From contig JAABSH010000039.1 in assembly GCA_011390465.1 (NCBI GenBank), forward strand, positions 1 through 33,957: 33,957 nt of DNA, read 5' to 3'. Position 1 is the first letter of the stretch. Every line of letters starts with the position of its first letter. The notes below the pieces were generated by a model. That model was not told where the DNA came from, searched no databases, and saw only the letters and a program-made list of their open reading frames with translations. Of the stretch, positions 25,019-32,746 are shown one piece after another. The DNA is from Desulfobacteraceae bacterium. GTDB taxonomy: Bacteria; Desulfobacterota; Desulfobacteria; Desulfobacterales; Desulfosalsimonadaceae. Made by a program: the position numbers and the translations under genes.

Positions 25019-26446
25019 TCAATGGATTTTTTCATCGACACCGGTATCTTGCATTCCGATGGCATAAATGAGATTGGCAAGACTCAGCTGGTAATCCACA
25101 ATCGCCTGATTGCAGTTGGCTTCGGCACGGGTAAGGCTTGCCTGGATGTCCAGCAGCTCGGCAATGGTTCCCATCTGAACCTGGTAGCGTTTTTGGGCCC
25201 GATCATATCCTTCAAGGGCGGAATTCAGGGCCGTTTGCGAAAAAGCAATACGTTCCCTGGCTTCGAGCAGGCTGGTATAGCTCATTTGCACCTGGGCAGT
25301 AATCTGATCACGGGTAATTTTTTGATTTTGCTGCAGACGAGAGAGATCATGGCCGGCTTTGGCCCGCTGATAAATTTGCCGCCCGCCCAGATTGAAATCC
25401 CACTGAAGCTGAATCATGGCGGTCCAGTATTCGTTTTCCTGGTCCTGGCTGTATTCCTGACCCATGGCATTGCGCGCTTTTGCATCATAGTAATTGTTGC
25501 GGACGTAATAATCCGCACTGGCGGTAATCTTGGGACTGAACTGTCCCGACTGAATGGCCAGCTCTTTTTTTGCCATTTCCAGGCTGATATCGGAAATTTC
25601 CATCTCCGGACGATTTTCCAGGGCACACCCAAGGCATTCCATCATGGACTTGTCAAAATCCAGTGGATCGGCAGACAATTGTCCGACATATGTCACCTGC
25701 TTTTCCGCTGGAAACCCCATCAAAATATTAAGAATCACCTGCTGGTTCTGCATTTGGTTTTTTGCTTTGCTCAGCAGTTGCCGTGCGTCCGCCAGTTCAA
25801 CGTCGGCTTGAAGCACGGACAGATAGGGCGCCATTTGTTTTTCATAATATGCCTTAACCGCTTTTCGGTTGACTTCAAGACGTTCCACAGCGGATTCATA
25901 GCTGCGCATATCCTCCCTGGCCTTCATGAGTTTTAAAAAATTGGTCTGAACTTCCAGTACCAGATCCATGGTCACCTGCTTTTTTCTGGCTTCAGCCAGG
26001 GTTTTGTTCAGCAAGGCTTTCTGGTAGGCGTTAAAAATGGTAAATCCCTGGAACAATGTCTGGGAAAGCTTAAAATCCAGAACATTGATGTCCTGATCAA
26101 TATAATCATCATCTGCGGGACCATCCGTGTTAATACTTGTGATTTGCTGAGCATAGGTCTGGGCCGACAGGGTCGGAAAAAAGTTTCCGCGCTGGGTGCC
26201 GATTTCGGATTGCGCTTTTTTCACTTCATAATCCGCCGCGCTGATTTTCGGGCTTACTGTCAATGTCCGCTGTATACAGTCTGACAGCGAGTATTGCGGC
26301 AGCAGCCCGCCGTCATTCATTTCATGTGCGGCGGGAAGGGCTCGGGCGGTTTCCGGAATTTCAGTTGCCACTGACTGTCCGCATATCAGTGCGGGAATAA
26401 AAAGCATAAAAAGTATAAAGTCCGTCCTTAGGCGACTGTATCGCAT
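25019..26446 (-). CDS. TolC-family outer membrane channel
   Basis: This 475-residue exported protein has a signal peptide (FILFMLFIPALICGQSVA) and the long helical repeats of TolC/PrtF-type channels (for example SLSDCIQRTLTVSPKISAAD near the start, KITRDQITAQVQMSYTSLLEA and YQVQMGTIAELLDIQASLTRAEAN in two parts later). It forms the outer-membrane exit of the type I system. AAAGGAG precedes the ATG. It begins 18 bases after the stop of ABC copy B and ends about 70 bases before ABC copy A, so all four secretion genes form one operon. Confidence 0.9.
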   Translation of the reverse strand: MRYSRLRTDFILFMLFIPALICGQSVATEIPETARALPAAHEMNDGGLLPQYSLSDCIQRTLTVSPKISAADYEVKKAQSEIGTQRGNFFPTLSAQTYAQQITSINTDGPADDDYIDQDINVLDFKLSQTLFQGFTIFNAYQKALLNKTLAEARKKQVTMDLVLEVQTNFLKLMKAREDMRSYESAVERLEVNRKAVKAYYEKQMAPYLSVLQADVELADARQLLSKAKNQMQNQQVILNILMGFPAEKQVTYVGQLSADPLDFDKSMMECLGCALENRPEMEISDISLEMAKKELAIQSGQFSPKITASADYYVRNNYYDAKARNAMGQEYSQDQENEYWTAMIQLQWDFNLGGRQIYQRAKAGHDLSRLQQNQKITRDQITAQVQMSYTSLLEARERIAFSQTALNSALEGYDRAQKRYQVQMGTIAELLDIQASLTRAEANCNQAIVDYQLSLANLIYAIGMQDTGVDEKIH

Positions 26447-26464
26447 AGTTCTCCTTTCAAGTTT

Positions 26465-28138
26465 TCAAAACCCCGTCTGTTTTTGAGGGATATTTTGCGA
26501 AGAAAGTTTGTTCAGCACATCATCCCGGTCACCAAAATCAATCAGCTGCCCTTCTTTCATCACCAATATTTTGTCTGTCACGGACAAAATTTCCGGTTTG
26601 TGGGTCACAATGATACCGGTTGCCCCTTTTTGTTTGACGGTAAACAGGGTGTTGATCAGTTCTTTTTCCCCGGTTTCATCCAGATTGGAATTCGGTTCAT
26701 CCAGAATAAGGATTCTGGGGGCACCATACAAGGCCCGTGCCAGACCGACCCGCTGTTTCTGCCCCCCGGAAAGGGATACCCCCTCTTCGGTGTACAACGG
26801 CGTGTCATATCCCTGGGGCAGGCTTTCAATCAGATCATCAATTTTTGTCGTATGGGTCACGGTTTCAATTTTTTCCGGATTGATTTCGCCCATCCGGGCG
26901 ATGTTTTTGCCCACGGACACGGGAAACAATTCGATTTCCTGAGGCAAATAACCGATAAACCGGCCCAGTTCATCGCTGTCCCAGTAAAATATATCCACGT
27001 CGTCCAGGCGGATTTTACCGCGCATGGCCGGCCAGATTCCGGCCAGAAGCTTGCACAGGGTGGTCTTGCCGGCACCGCTGGGACCGATAATGCCTAAAAA
27101 CTCCCCCGGCAGCAGGGAAAAGGAAATGTTTTTGATCAGGATTTTCTGCCCCATCTTAAAAACCAGGTTTTCGACTTTTATATTGCCCTGAGGCGCGGGA
27201 AGGCGCATTTTTCTTTTCTGGTTGGATAAAAAGCTCAGAAATGCGCTCAGCCGGTCAAAAGATGCCTTGGCATTCAGGGTGTACCGCCAGGTGGCCATAA
27301 CCCGCATGATCGGCCCCAGGGCCTGCCCCATGATAATGGAAGCCACAATCATCAGCCCCACATCCATTTCGCCGATCATGGCATAATAGCCGCCGATGCC
27401 GTAAATAATCACCTGCATAAAAATCTGCAGCGGTTTGGTAATGCTTTGCAGCATGCCGGCATACCGGCTGGCAATGGTCTGGTGGGAAATCACGGTGGCG
27501 TTTTCGGTGTTCCATCGGTTGGACAGCCCCTGCTCCATTCCCATGCTTTCAATGACTTCCGCGTTTCTGATCAGGGTCTGCACTTCGCTGGTGTTTTTTC
27601 CATATATCTGATTGGCTTTTGCCAGCCGTTTCCGGGTCAGAAGATTTTGCAGAATGCTTAACATCAGTATCAGTAAAGCGCCGGCAGTGGCGCAGACCCC
27701 CAGCACGGGACTGACAAAAAATATGAGCAGCAGATAAAACGGCGCCCAGGGGGCATCAAAAATCGCATAAAGTCCCTGGTTGTTAAAAAAGGTCATGACC
27801 GTATTCAGGTCATTGATGCCCTGGGCATATCCTCTGGATGGGTAGGCGTGCAGTTTCAGCATGTTTTTCAACACTGCCGGCCCGAAACTGCTGTTCAGAT
27901 CCAGGCTGGCCACGTTCAGGAGTCTTGTGCGCAAATAGTTGAACAGTCCCAGGACAATCAGGGCAAATATGGCAATAATGGTAATGGAGTATAAGGAAAG
28001 TTCACTGTAACTGGTAACAATCTGACCATAAATGGCAAACATATAGAAAGTAAAAGTCAGCTGAAGAATATTGATAAAACAGCTCAGCAAAGCGACAAAA
28101 ACAAAATATTTTTTCCATTTTTTTAAAAATTCATTCAT
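26465..28138 (-). CDS. Type I secretion ABC transporter, permease-ATPase (PrtD-like), copy B
   Basis: This 557-residue paralogue of copy A is the first gene of the secretion operon. The membrane domain starts MNEFLKKWKKYFVF, which aligns with copy A's start. The ATPase domain keeps Walker A GPSGAGKTT, IGYLPQEIELF, signature LSGGQKQRVGLARAL, Walker B ILILDEPNSNLDE and THKP. Both copies look catalytically intact, unlike many ABC heterodimers with one degenerate site. A longer frame exists from 28213, but it would begin at a TTG and adds a stretch absent from copy A. Neither start has a clear ribosome binding site. Confidence 0.9.
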   Translation of the reverse strand: MNEFLKKWKKYFVFVALLSCFINILQLTFTFYMFAIYGQIVTSYSELSLYSITIIAIFALIVLGLFNYLRTRLLNVASLDLNSSFGPAVLKNMLKLHAYPSRGYAQGINDLNTVMTFFNNQGLYAIFDAPWAPFYLLLIFFVSPVLGVCATAGALLILMLSILQNLLTRKRLAKANQIYGKNTSEVQTLIRNAEVIESMGMEQGLSNRWNTENATVISHQTIASRYAGMLQSITKPLQIFMQVIIYGIGGYYAMIGEMDVGLMIVASIIMGQALGPIMRVMATWRYTLNAKASFDRLSAFLSFLSNQKRKMRLPAPQGNIKVENLVFKMGQKILIKNISFSLLPGEFLGIIGPSGAGKTTLCKLLAGIWPAMRGKIRLDDVDIFYWDSDELGRFIGYLPQEIELFPVSVGKNIARMGEINPEKIETVTHTTKIDDLIESLPQGYDTPLYTEEGVSLSGGQKQRVGLARALYGAPRILILDEPNSNLDETGEKELINTLFTVKQKGATGIIVTHKPEILSVTDKILVMKEGQLIDFGDRDDVLNKLSSQNIPQKQTGF

Positions 28139-28231
28139 AAATAGACTGTATATAATTGATTGAAAAAAACATTTAAGCCATCGGTACGGTGTGATACGGG
28201 TAAATTGCGACAAAGGAAATATTGATGCAAC

Positions 28232-28380
28232 CGTAAAAAGTCATATTTCGACGGCAAAGAAAAAAGTTCCACCAATCTCATAAAATTGGTGAGGCGCGCA
28301 AATCCCCAGCAATGAGGCGTACTTGGCGTACGCTGAAGCAGCTGGGGATGCAGCGCAACAAAGAATTTGGACTTTTTACG
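28232..28380. repeat. 149-bp palindromic element with nested inverted repeats
   Basis: The termini are CGTAAAAAGTC (28232-28242) and its exact reverse complement GACTTTTTACG (28370-28380). Inside are CACCAAT/ATTGGTG (28270-28291), CCCCAGC/GCTGGGG (28304-28347) and GCGTAC/GTACGC (28317-28333). It has the architecture of a non-autonomous mobile repeat (MITE) and lies between the secretion operon and the small membrane protein gene. Confidence 0.75.
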
Positions 28381-28386
28381 AAACCG

Positions 28387-28593
28387 TCAAAATTTAAATT
28401 TTGACCCATGATGATAACTCAAATATGCCGCAACATCATCAGCCGTCCACAATGCAGGGTCTTTTGCGCCCGGGGTTTTGGGGGTCGGTTTTTTTTTGTT
28501 ATCAAAAAACCGTTCCAGGAAAATGTAAATAAAGAATAATACAAATGGCCCCAGAACCGTATAAACGGCTACAAGGCCGGTGATGAGAACCAT
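28387..28593 (-). CDS. Small single-pass membrane protein
   Basis: This 68-residue protein has one strong N-terminal membrane helix (LVAVYTVLGPFVLFFIYIFL), a short basic and proline segment (NKKKPTPKTPGAK) and a soluble tail (ALWTADDVAAYLSYHHGS). The arrangement recalls small gamma/OadG-like subunits of sodium-pump decarboxylases, but the match is too short to name. A longer frame extends into the glycosyltransferase promoter and is unlikely. The exact start is uncertain: GGAG lies directly against the ATG, and a TTG four codons upstream is an alternative. Confidence 0.45.
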   Translation of the reverse strand: MVLITGLVAVYTVLGPFVLFFIYIFLERFFDNKKKPTPKTPGAKDPALWTADDVAAYLSYHHGSKFKF

Positions 28594-28732
28594 CTCCGCT
28601 GTCAAGGTGAATGTCCCGCAATAGTTAAAATAGTTAAGATTTATAAGAAAAGTCAGAAACTTTTTACCTGCTGGAAACCGCAATGTCAATATATGATTCG
28701 GTCCGTATTTTATCGGTGGCGGGATGGAAACC

Positions 28733-29857
28733 ATGAAAATCCTGGTCAATGCCGTCCCCCTGCAAAATCTGCCCACGGGAATTGGCAGATATCTTGCGTC
28801 CCTGTATTCTGAGATTGAGCGCCGTTACCCGGAGATTGCGGTAAGGTATTTTACCGGCTCAGGTATGGCTGAGCGCCTGCCCTGTTCACCGGGAAAAAGA
28901 AGTCTCTGGACCGCGGCGGCAGGGATTGCCTGGCACCTGCCCGCAATCGTCCCCTATGGTGCGCGCATACTCATGCATGAAACCAATCAAAACCGGTTTT
29001 TAAGAATTTCCAGGGGCTTTGACATATATCACGAAGCAGGGTATTTTCCGCTGAAAGCAGCGCAAAATGTAAAAACCGTGTTTACGGTTCATGATATTTC
29101 ACTCAAAACATTGCCGGATTTTCATCCAAAGGACCGGGTATTGTTTTTTAATAAATATTTTGAACGATCCCTGTCACGGGCAGATGCCATTATCACACCG
29201 TCGGTGTTTACCAGACAGGAACTGAACCGGGTTTATCCCGGCATCCGGGCGGACATCCATCCTGTATCCCTTGGGGTTGATGAAAAAATCTTTTTCAGAC
29301 GCACTGAAACCGAGATTTGCGCATTAAAATCGCAATTAAGACTGCCGGAAAAATATATTCTGTTTGCCGGCACTGCTGATCCGCGGAAAAATATCCAGGC
29401 AATTTTTACTGCCATAAAAAAGTTGCCTGAGTCCGTAAAACTGGTGTGTACCGGCTGGTCCGGCTGGCAGAAAACAGGAGCGGATCCGGACCTGAAAAAT
29501 CGTGTTTTTTATACCGGGTATGTGTCGGATGAGGATCTTGCGATTCTTTATTCAGGGGCCCGGGCCTTTGTCTACCCCAGTTTTTATGAAGGATTTGGCC
29601 TGCCACTGGTGGAAGCCATGGCCTGCGGGTGTCCGGTCATTTGTTCCAACCGGTCAAGCCTGCCCGAGGTGGTGGGAGATGCCGCCGCGACCTGCGACCC
29701 GGAAGATGCACAATGCCTTGCGGATGCGGTCTCTGCTGTTTTTTATTCAGATCGACGATATGCGGAAATGCGGCGTAAAAGCGACGTGCGCGGGAAAAAA
29801 TTCACCTGGGCGGAGACGGCCAAACAGACCATTGAGGTTTTTCACGGATGCCTTTGA
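28733..29857 (+). CDS. Glycosyltransferase, GT-B fold, family 4-like
   Basis: This protein of about 374 residues transfers a sugar from a nucleotide sugar. The N-terminal Rossmann half contains LPTGIGRYLASL and FDIYHEAGYFPLK. The C-terminal half has LFAGTADPRKNIQAIFTAIK and the GT4 signature YPSFYEGFGLPLVEAMACG, with the E-x7-E motif (EGFGLPLVE). It is cytoplasmic, probably acting on a lipid-linked or exopolysaccharide intermediate. The ATG at 28733 is favoured over 28724 because of spacing from GGGATGG. It is followed 87 bases later by a second glycosyltransferase. Confidence 0.88.
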   Translation: MKILVNAVPLQNLPTGIGRYLASLYSEIERRYPEIAVRYFTGSGMAERLPCSPGKRSLWTAAAGIAWHLPAIVPYGARILMHETNQNRFLRISRGFDIYHEAGYFPLKAAQNVKTVFTVHDISLKTLPDFHPKDRVLFFNKYFERSLSRADAIITPSVFTRQELNRVYPGIRADIHPVSLGVDEKIFFRRTETEICALKSQLRLPEKYILFAGTADPRKNIQAIFTAIKKLPESVKLVCTGWSGWQKTGADPDLKNRVFYTGYVSDEDLAILYSGARAFVYPSFYEGFGLPLVEAMACGCPVICSNRSSLPEVVGDAAATCDPEDAQCLADAVSAVFYSDRRYAEMRRKSDVRGKKFTWAETAKQTIEVFHGCL

Positions 29858-29944
29858 TACATAGCCTGATCATTGCCATTCGTCCCTGCGGCATAAATCA
29901 TCAAAGGCTGAAATGATGATCAATTCCATAAAATTGAGTCAAGC

Positions 29945-31150
29945 ATGCTGAACAGATTACGCATCCGTTTTAAAAACAGTGCGCCGGAAAAAACAGTGGT
30001 AATGGCCTGTACCCAGCCATACTGGTCCGCACTTCAGGTGGGAAGTCAGCATTTGGCCAGACAGTTTGCGGCCCATGGCTGGACAGTGCACTATTTTTCC
30101 GCCCCTGTTACTCCCCTGCATTTATTTCAATTGTTTTCACCGGAAGTGACCACTCGCTTGCGACTGGCCATGCGGGGATCGTCTATCCATGAAAATGGAA
30201 AAATTCATGCGCATATCCCTTGTGCAATGATTTCCCCGGATGGTCGCCCGATTTTACGTGAGGAACTGGTAACCCGTCACTGGTACCGGACAATGATACC
30301 TTCTTTTCAGTGGTTTCAAAAAAAAACAGGAATGTCCCGCGCAACGCTTTTATACATCGACAATCTTTCTTATGCGTTTTTTTTAGACCATTTTGCTTTT
30401 GAAAAAAGTGTTTTTCGCGTCATGGACCTGCATGAACGTTTCCACGGCTGGAAGGGAAAAACAGGTTCCATTGCCCGCGATATCGCCCGAAAATCCGACT
30501 TGACCGTGTATTCCGCCCACAGCCTGAAAGCTTATGCCGATGCCCTTGGCGCTCGAAAGTCTGTTTTTATGCCCAATGGCGTGGATTTTGATTTTTTTCA
30601 TTCTTGTCATTTGTCCGCCGCACGCCATCCGGCTTTCAACAATGTTCCTGAACCAATATTATTATATACAGGAATGATTGATTCCCGGGTGGACATGGAA
30701 TTAATTCGGTGGGCCGCAGGCCGGCTGCCGGAAGTTTCCTTTGTTTTTGCCGGACCCGTCGAAAGCCCTTTGTTTCGTGATAACATTCCGGAAAATATTT
30801 ATTTTATCGGTCCGGTGCCCCATGAACACCTCCCATGGCTCATGCAATCCGCAGCAGCCGGGCTGATTCCGTTTGATGTAAAAAACCAATTGCAAAGAAT
30901 TCAGAGTATTTTGCCTCTGAAGCTTTTTGAATATATGGCATCCGGGCTTCCGGTAATCGCCGCCCGATGGCCTGAAGTTGAAAGACTGGATAGTCCGGCC
31001 TGGCTCTATGAAAACAAGCGGGAATTTTTAGATTTTGTGTATCAGGCCATTGCCGGTCAATATGACCCTTCTGTAAGTCAGGAATTTGCCGGGCATCATG
31101 ACTGGAAATCATCGTTTGAAATCCTGCTGGAAAATCTGAACGCGTTGTAG
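29945..31150 (+). CDS. Glycosyltransferase, GT-B fold, TuaH-like
   Basis: This protein of about 401 residues looks like a GT-B enzyme of the TuaH/GT1-like type. The N-terminal half has SQHLARQFAAHGWTVHYF and a central MPNGVDFDFF hinge region. The C-terminal nucleotide-sugar domain has ILLYTGMIDSRVDMELIRWA, FAGPVESP, FIGPVPHEHLPWLM and LPLKLFEYMASGLPVIAA. No membrane helices are seen. It probably works with the preceding glycosyltransferase on the same polymer or glycoprotein. The neighbouring cohesin-like surface proteins suggest an envelope role, but this is inference. Confidence 0.85.
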   Translation: MLNRLRIRFKNSAPEKTVVMACTQPYWSALQVGSQHLARQFAAHGWTVHYFSAPVTPLHLFQLFSPEVTTRLRLAMRGSSIHENGKIHAHIPCAMISPDGRPILREELVTRHWYRTMIPSFQWFQKKTGMSRATLLYIDNLSYAFFLDHFAFEKSVFRVMDLHERFHGWKGKTGSIARDIARKSDLTVYSAHSLKAYADALGARKSVFMPNGVDFDFFHSCHLSAARHPAFNNVPEPILLYTGMIDSRVDMELIRWAAGRLPEVSFVFAGPVESPLFRDNIPENIYFIGPVPHEHLPWLMQSAAAGLIPFDVKNQLQRIQSILPLKLFEYMASGLPVIAARWPEVERLDSPAWLYENKREFLDFVYQAIAGQYDPSVSQEFAGHHDWKSSFEILLENLNAL

Positions 31151-31295
31151 CTGTTTGAATTATTATTTTTTACGGAATGGCGACAATATGGCGGGTCTTC
31201 ATTGAAAATTTTTGGTTTTGAATCTTGCCTTTTCCTTACTTTGCATCTATGGTTTTAAAAAAATCAAATTATCCTTTTAATTCCGCGTGAAAGTA

Positions 31296-31835
31296 ATGGT
31301 TATGACGTTAAAGCAGAACGTTCTCAGGGTGACGGTGCTGGCATTGATGGCGATGGCTTTCCCTGCCGGTCTTTTTGCAGATGCTTTTCAGGCCAAACTG
31401 TATATTCCGGAAGCAGAAGTGAAAAGCGGCCGGATGTTTCAACTGCCTGTAAAAATTGCCCCGGCGGATCATCTGGCCGGAATGAAACTGGTGCTTGAAT
31501 ATGATCCTGAACTCCTGGAATTTGAAAAAGTGGAAAAAACGGAATTATCCGCCGGCATGATGCATGTGGTGAACGATAAACAGCCCGGTCGTCTGGTTAT
31601 TGTGATGGCCGGTGCCCGAGGTGTCAGCGGTAAAGATATCGCCTTGTGTAATATGTTTTTTAATGCATCGCCGGATGTTTTTGAAAAACAGATCACTAAA
31701 ATCCAGATAACCCATATCGAGCTGATGACGGATACGCTGAAAGAAATTCAAAGTGCACTGTCATCTGTTCAAATATCAGTTTTGCCCGCTGGCGGCGATA
31801 ATGCAGGCGCGGGTACTTCCGCAGCATCCCCCTGA
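31296..31835 (+). CDS. Exported cohesin-like domain protein
   Basis: The protein has about 179 residues. A signal peptide (VTVLALMAMAFPAGLFADA) precedes a single beta-sandwich domain with cohesin/carbohydrate-binding features: VKSGRMFQLPVKIAPADHLA, then GMKLVLEYDPELLEFEKVE, and a late IALCNMFFNAS strand. In cellulosomes cohesins bind dockerins. Outside them, cohesin-like domains occur in surface and matrix proteins. There is no LPxTG motif or membrane anchor at the C-terminus, which ends in a Gly/Ala/Ser-rich tail. Starts at 31287 (GTG), 31296 and 31302 are possible; none has a clear ribosome binding site. Confidence 0.7.
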   Translation: MVMTLKQNVLRVTVLALMAMAFPAGLFADAFQAKLYIPEAEVKSGRMFQLPVKIAPADHLAGMKLVLEYDPELLEFEKVEKTELSAGMMHVVNDKQPGRLVIVMAGARGVSGKDIALCNMFFNASPDVFEKQITKIQITHIELMTDTLKEIQSALSSVQISVLPAGGDNAGAGTSAASP

Positions 31836-31887
31836 AGGCATTGCAGGCCGGGGTTCTTTTGTTTTTTCCCGGCACAAATATTTTACC

Positions 31888-31957
31888 TGTAGGCCGGGAT
31901 TTCATCCGGCAAAATATCTGATGACCGGCTCTTGTAGGCCGGGATTTCATCCCGGCA
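31888..31957. repeat. Two REP-like palindromes (GTAGGCCGGGAT...)
   Basis: TGTAGGCCGGGATTTCATCC followed by GGCA occurs at 31888-31911 (one C missing from the right arm) and complete, with CCCGGCA, at 31933-31957. A diverged copy (GGCCGGAATTTTATTCCG) follows at 31979-31996. Confidence 0.8.
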
Positions 31958-32046
31958 ATATTTGGTTCTTTTTTTTGTGGCCGGAATTTTATTCCGTCTT
32001 ATTCTACCGTAAATCCCTGCACCATGGGCATGATGATTCATGAACC

Positions 32047-32118
32047 GTCGGTACGGTGATCCATCCTGCGCAGCCTGGCGACCTTGACCGGTTCGTAGGG
32101 CAGGCCACCGTGCCTGCC
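32047..32118 (-). repeat. Palindromic dispersed element, copy 2 (related to 19894-19966)
   Basis: Read on the minus strand it begins GGCAGGCACGGTGG and continues CTGCCCTACGAACCGGTCA, the same order as copy 1, with about 70 bases of similarity. It is inserted between the cohesin-like gene and the small dockerin-like gene. Confidence 0.7.
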
Positions 32119-32239
32119 TTTAAAAAAAGACAGAACAACATTACCCTGCCAAAACATCAGAAAAAAATTGACATTCAGTTTATTTTGGATCACTATAAAC
32201 CGTGTTGAACCATTAAAACAGTCATTTTTCCATTGCCCT

Positions 32240-32653
32240 ATGAATAATTCCATACAGCAAAAAATTGTATCCGTGCTTTTAATTGCGGTTTTTTTAGGCG
32301 CGGGAATGACCTGTTATATTGCGGAAGATGCGGACAGAAACAACCGGATTGACCTGCGGGATGCTGTTTTGAATGTCCAAAAAAGTCAGATTAAAGATCA
32401 TAATCAGGCGAATCAACCTGCTTCCACTGAAATAAAAACCTGCATTTCAACAATGGAAGCGGTTGCCGGTATCAAAAATCTTTCAGCCGCATCCGGCGAT
32501 ACGGACGATGCCGGGTTTTCAACCTTTTGTTTTCTGATTTCAGCACCGGATCAGGAACAATTTTTTTCCCGTTGTGAAAATGTTCCTGAAGCTTTAATTT
32601 TATTTACATCCATTATTTCACCGCCTGTCCTTTTCCCTCCTGTTGCCGCATGA
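32240..32653 (+). CDS. Small exported protein with one dockerin-like calcium loop
   Basis: This 137-residue protein has an N-terminal hydrophobic segment (IVSVLLIAVFLGAGMTC), probably a signal peptide. It is followed at once by EDADRNNRIDLRDAVLNVQ, which fits the D-x-D-x-N-x3-D-x2-D loop and helix of a dockerin or EF-hand-like repeat. Dockerins have two such loops; only one is visible. The rest is low in recognisable features, with a Cys-containing hydrophobic C-terminus (FCFLISAPDQEQFF, then FTSIISPPVLFPPVAA). It sits between two cohesin-like genes, so pairing is conceivable. The start lacks a ribosome binding site. Confidence 0.5.
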   Translation: MNNSIQQKIVSVLLIAVFLGAGMTCYIAEDADRNNRIDLRDAVLNVQKSQIKDHNQANQPASTEIKTCISTMEAVAGIKNLSAASGDTDDAGFSTFCFLISAPDQEQFFSRCENVPEALILFTSIISPPVLFPPVAA

Positions 32654-32658
32654 CTTTA

Positions 32659-32684
32659 TGTAGGCCGGGTTTCCAAACCCGGCA
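32659..32684. repeat. REP-like palindrome, third clear copy
   Basis: TGTAGGCCGGGTTTCC followed by AAACCCGGCA. It has the same TGTAGGCC and GGCA ends as the copies at 31888 and 31933, with a compensatory change in both stem arms (GGGTTT/AAACCC for GGGAT/ATCCC). It sits just after the stop of the small dockerin-like gene. Confidence 0.75.
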
Positions 32685-32746
32685 CCGATCCATATCCGTT
32701 ATAGATAGACATTCGGGGAAATTATATATTTCAAAAGGAGAATTTC

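Noticed and set aside
25022-25936. Plus-strand frame of 304 codons
   Set aside because: It is antisense to the TolC-family gene, which has a signal peptide, a ribosome binding site and family repeats.
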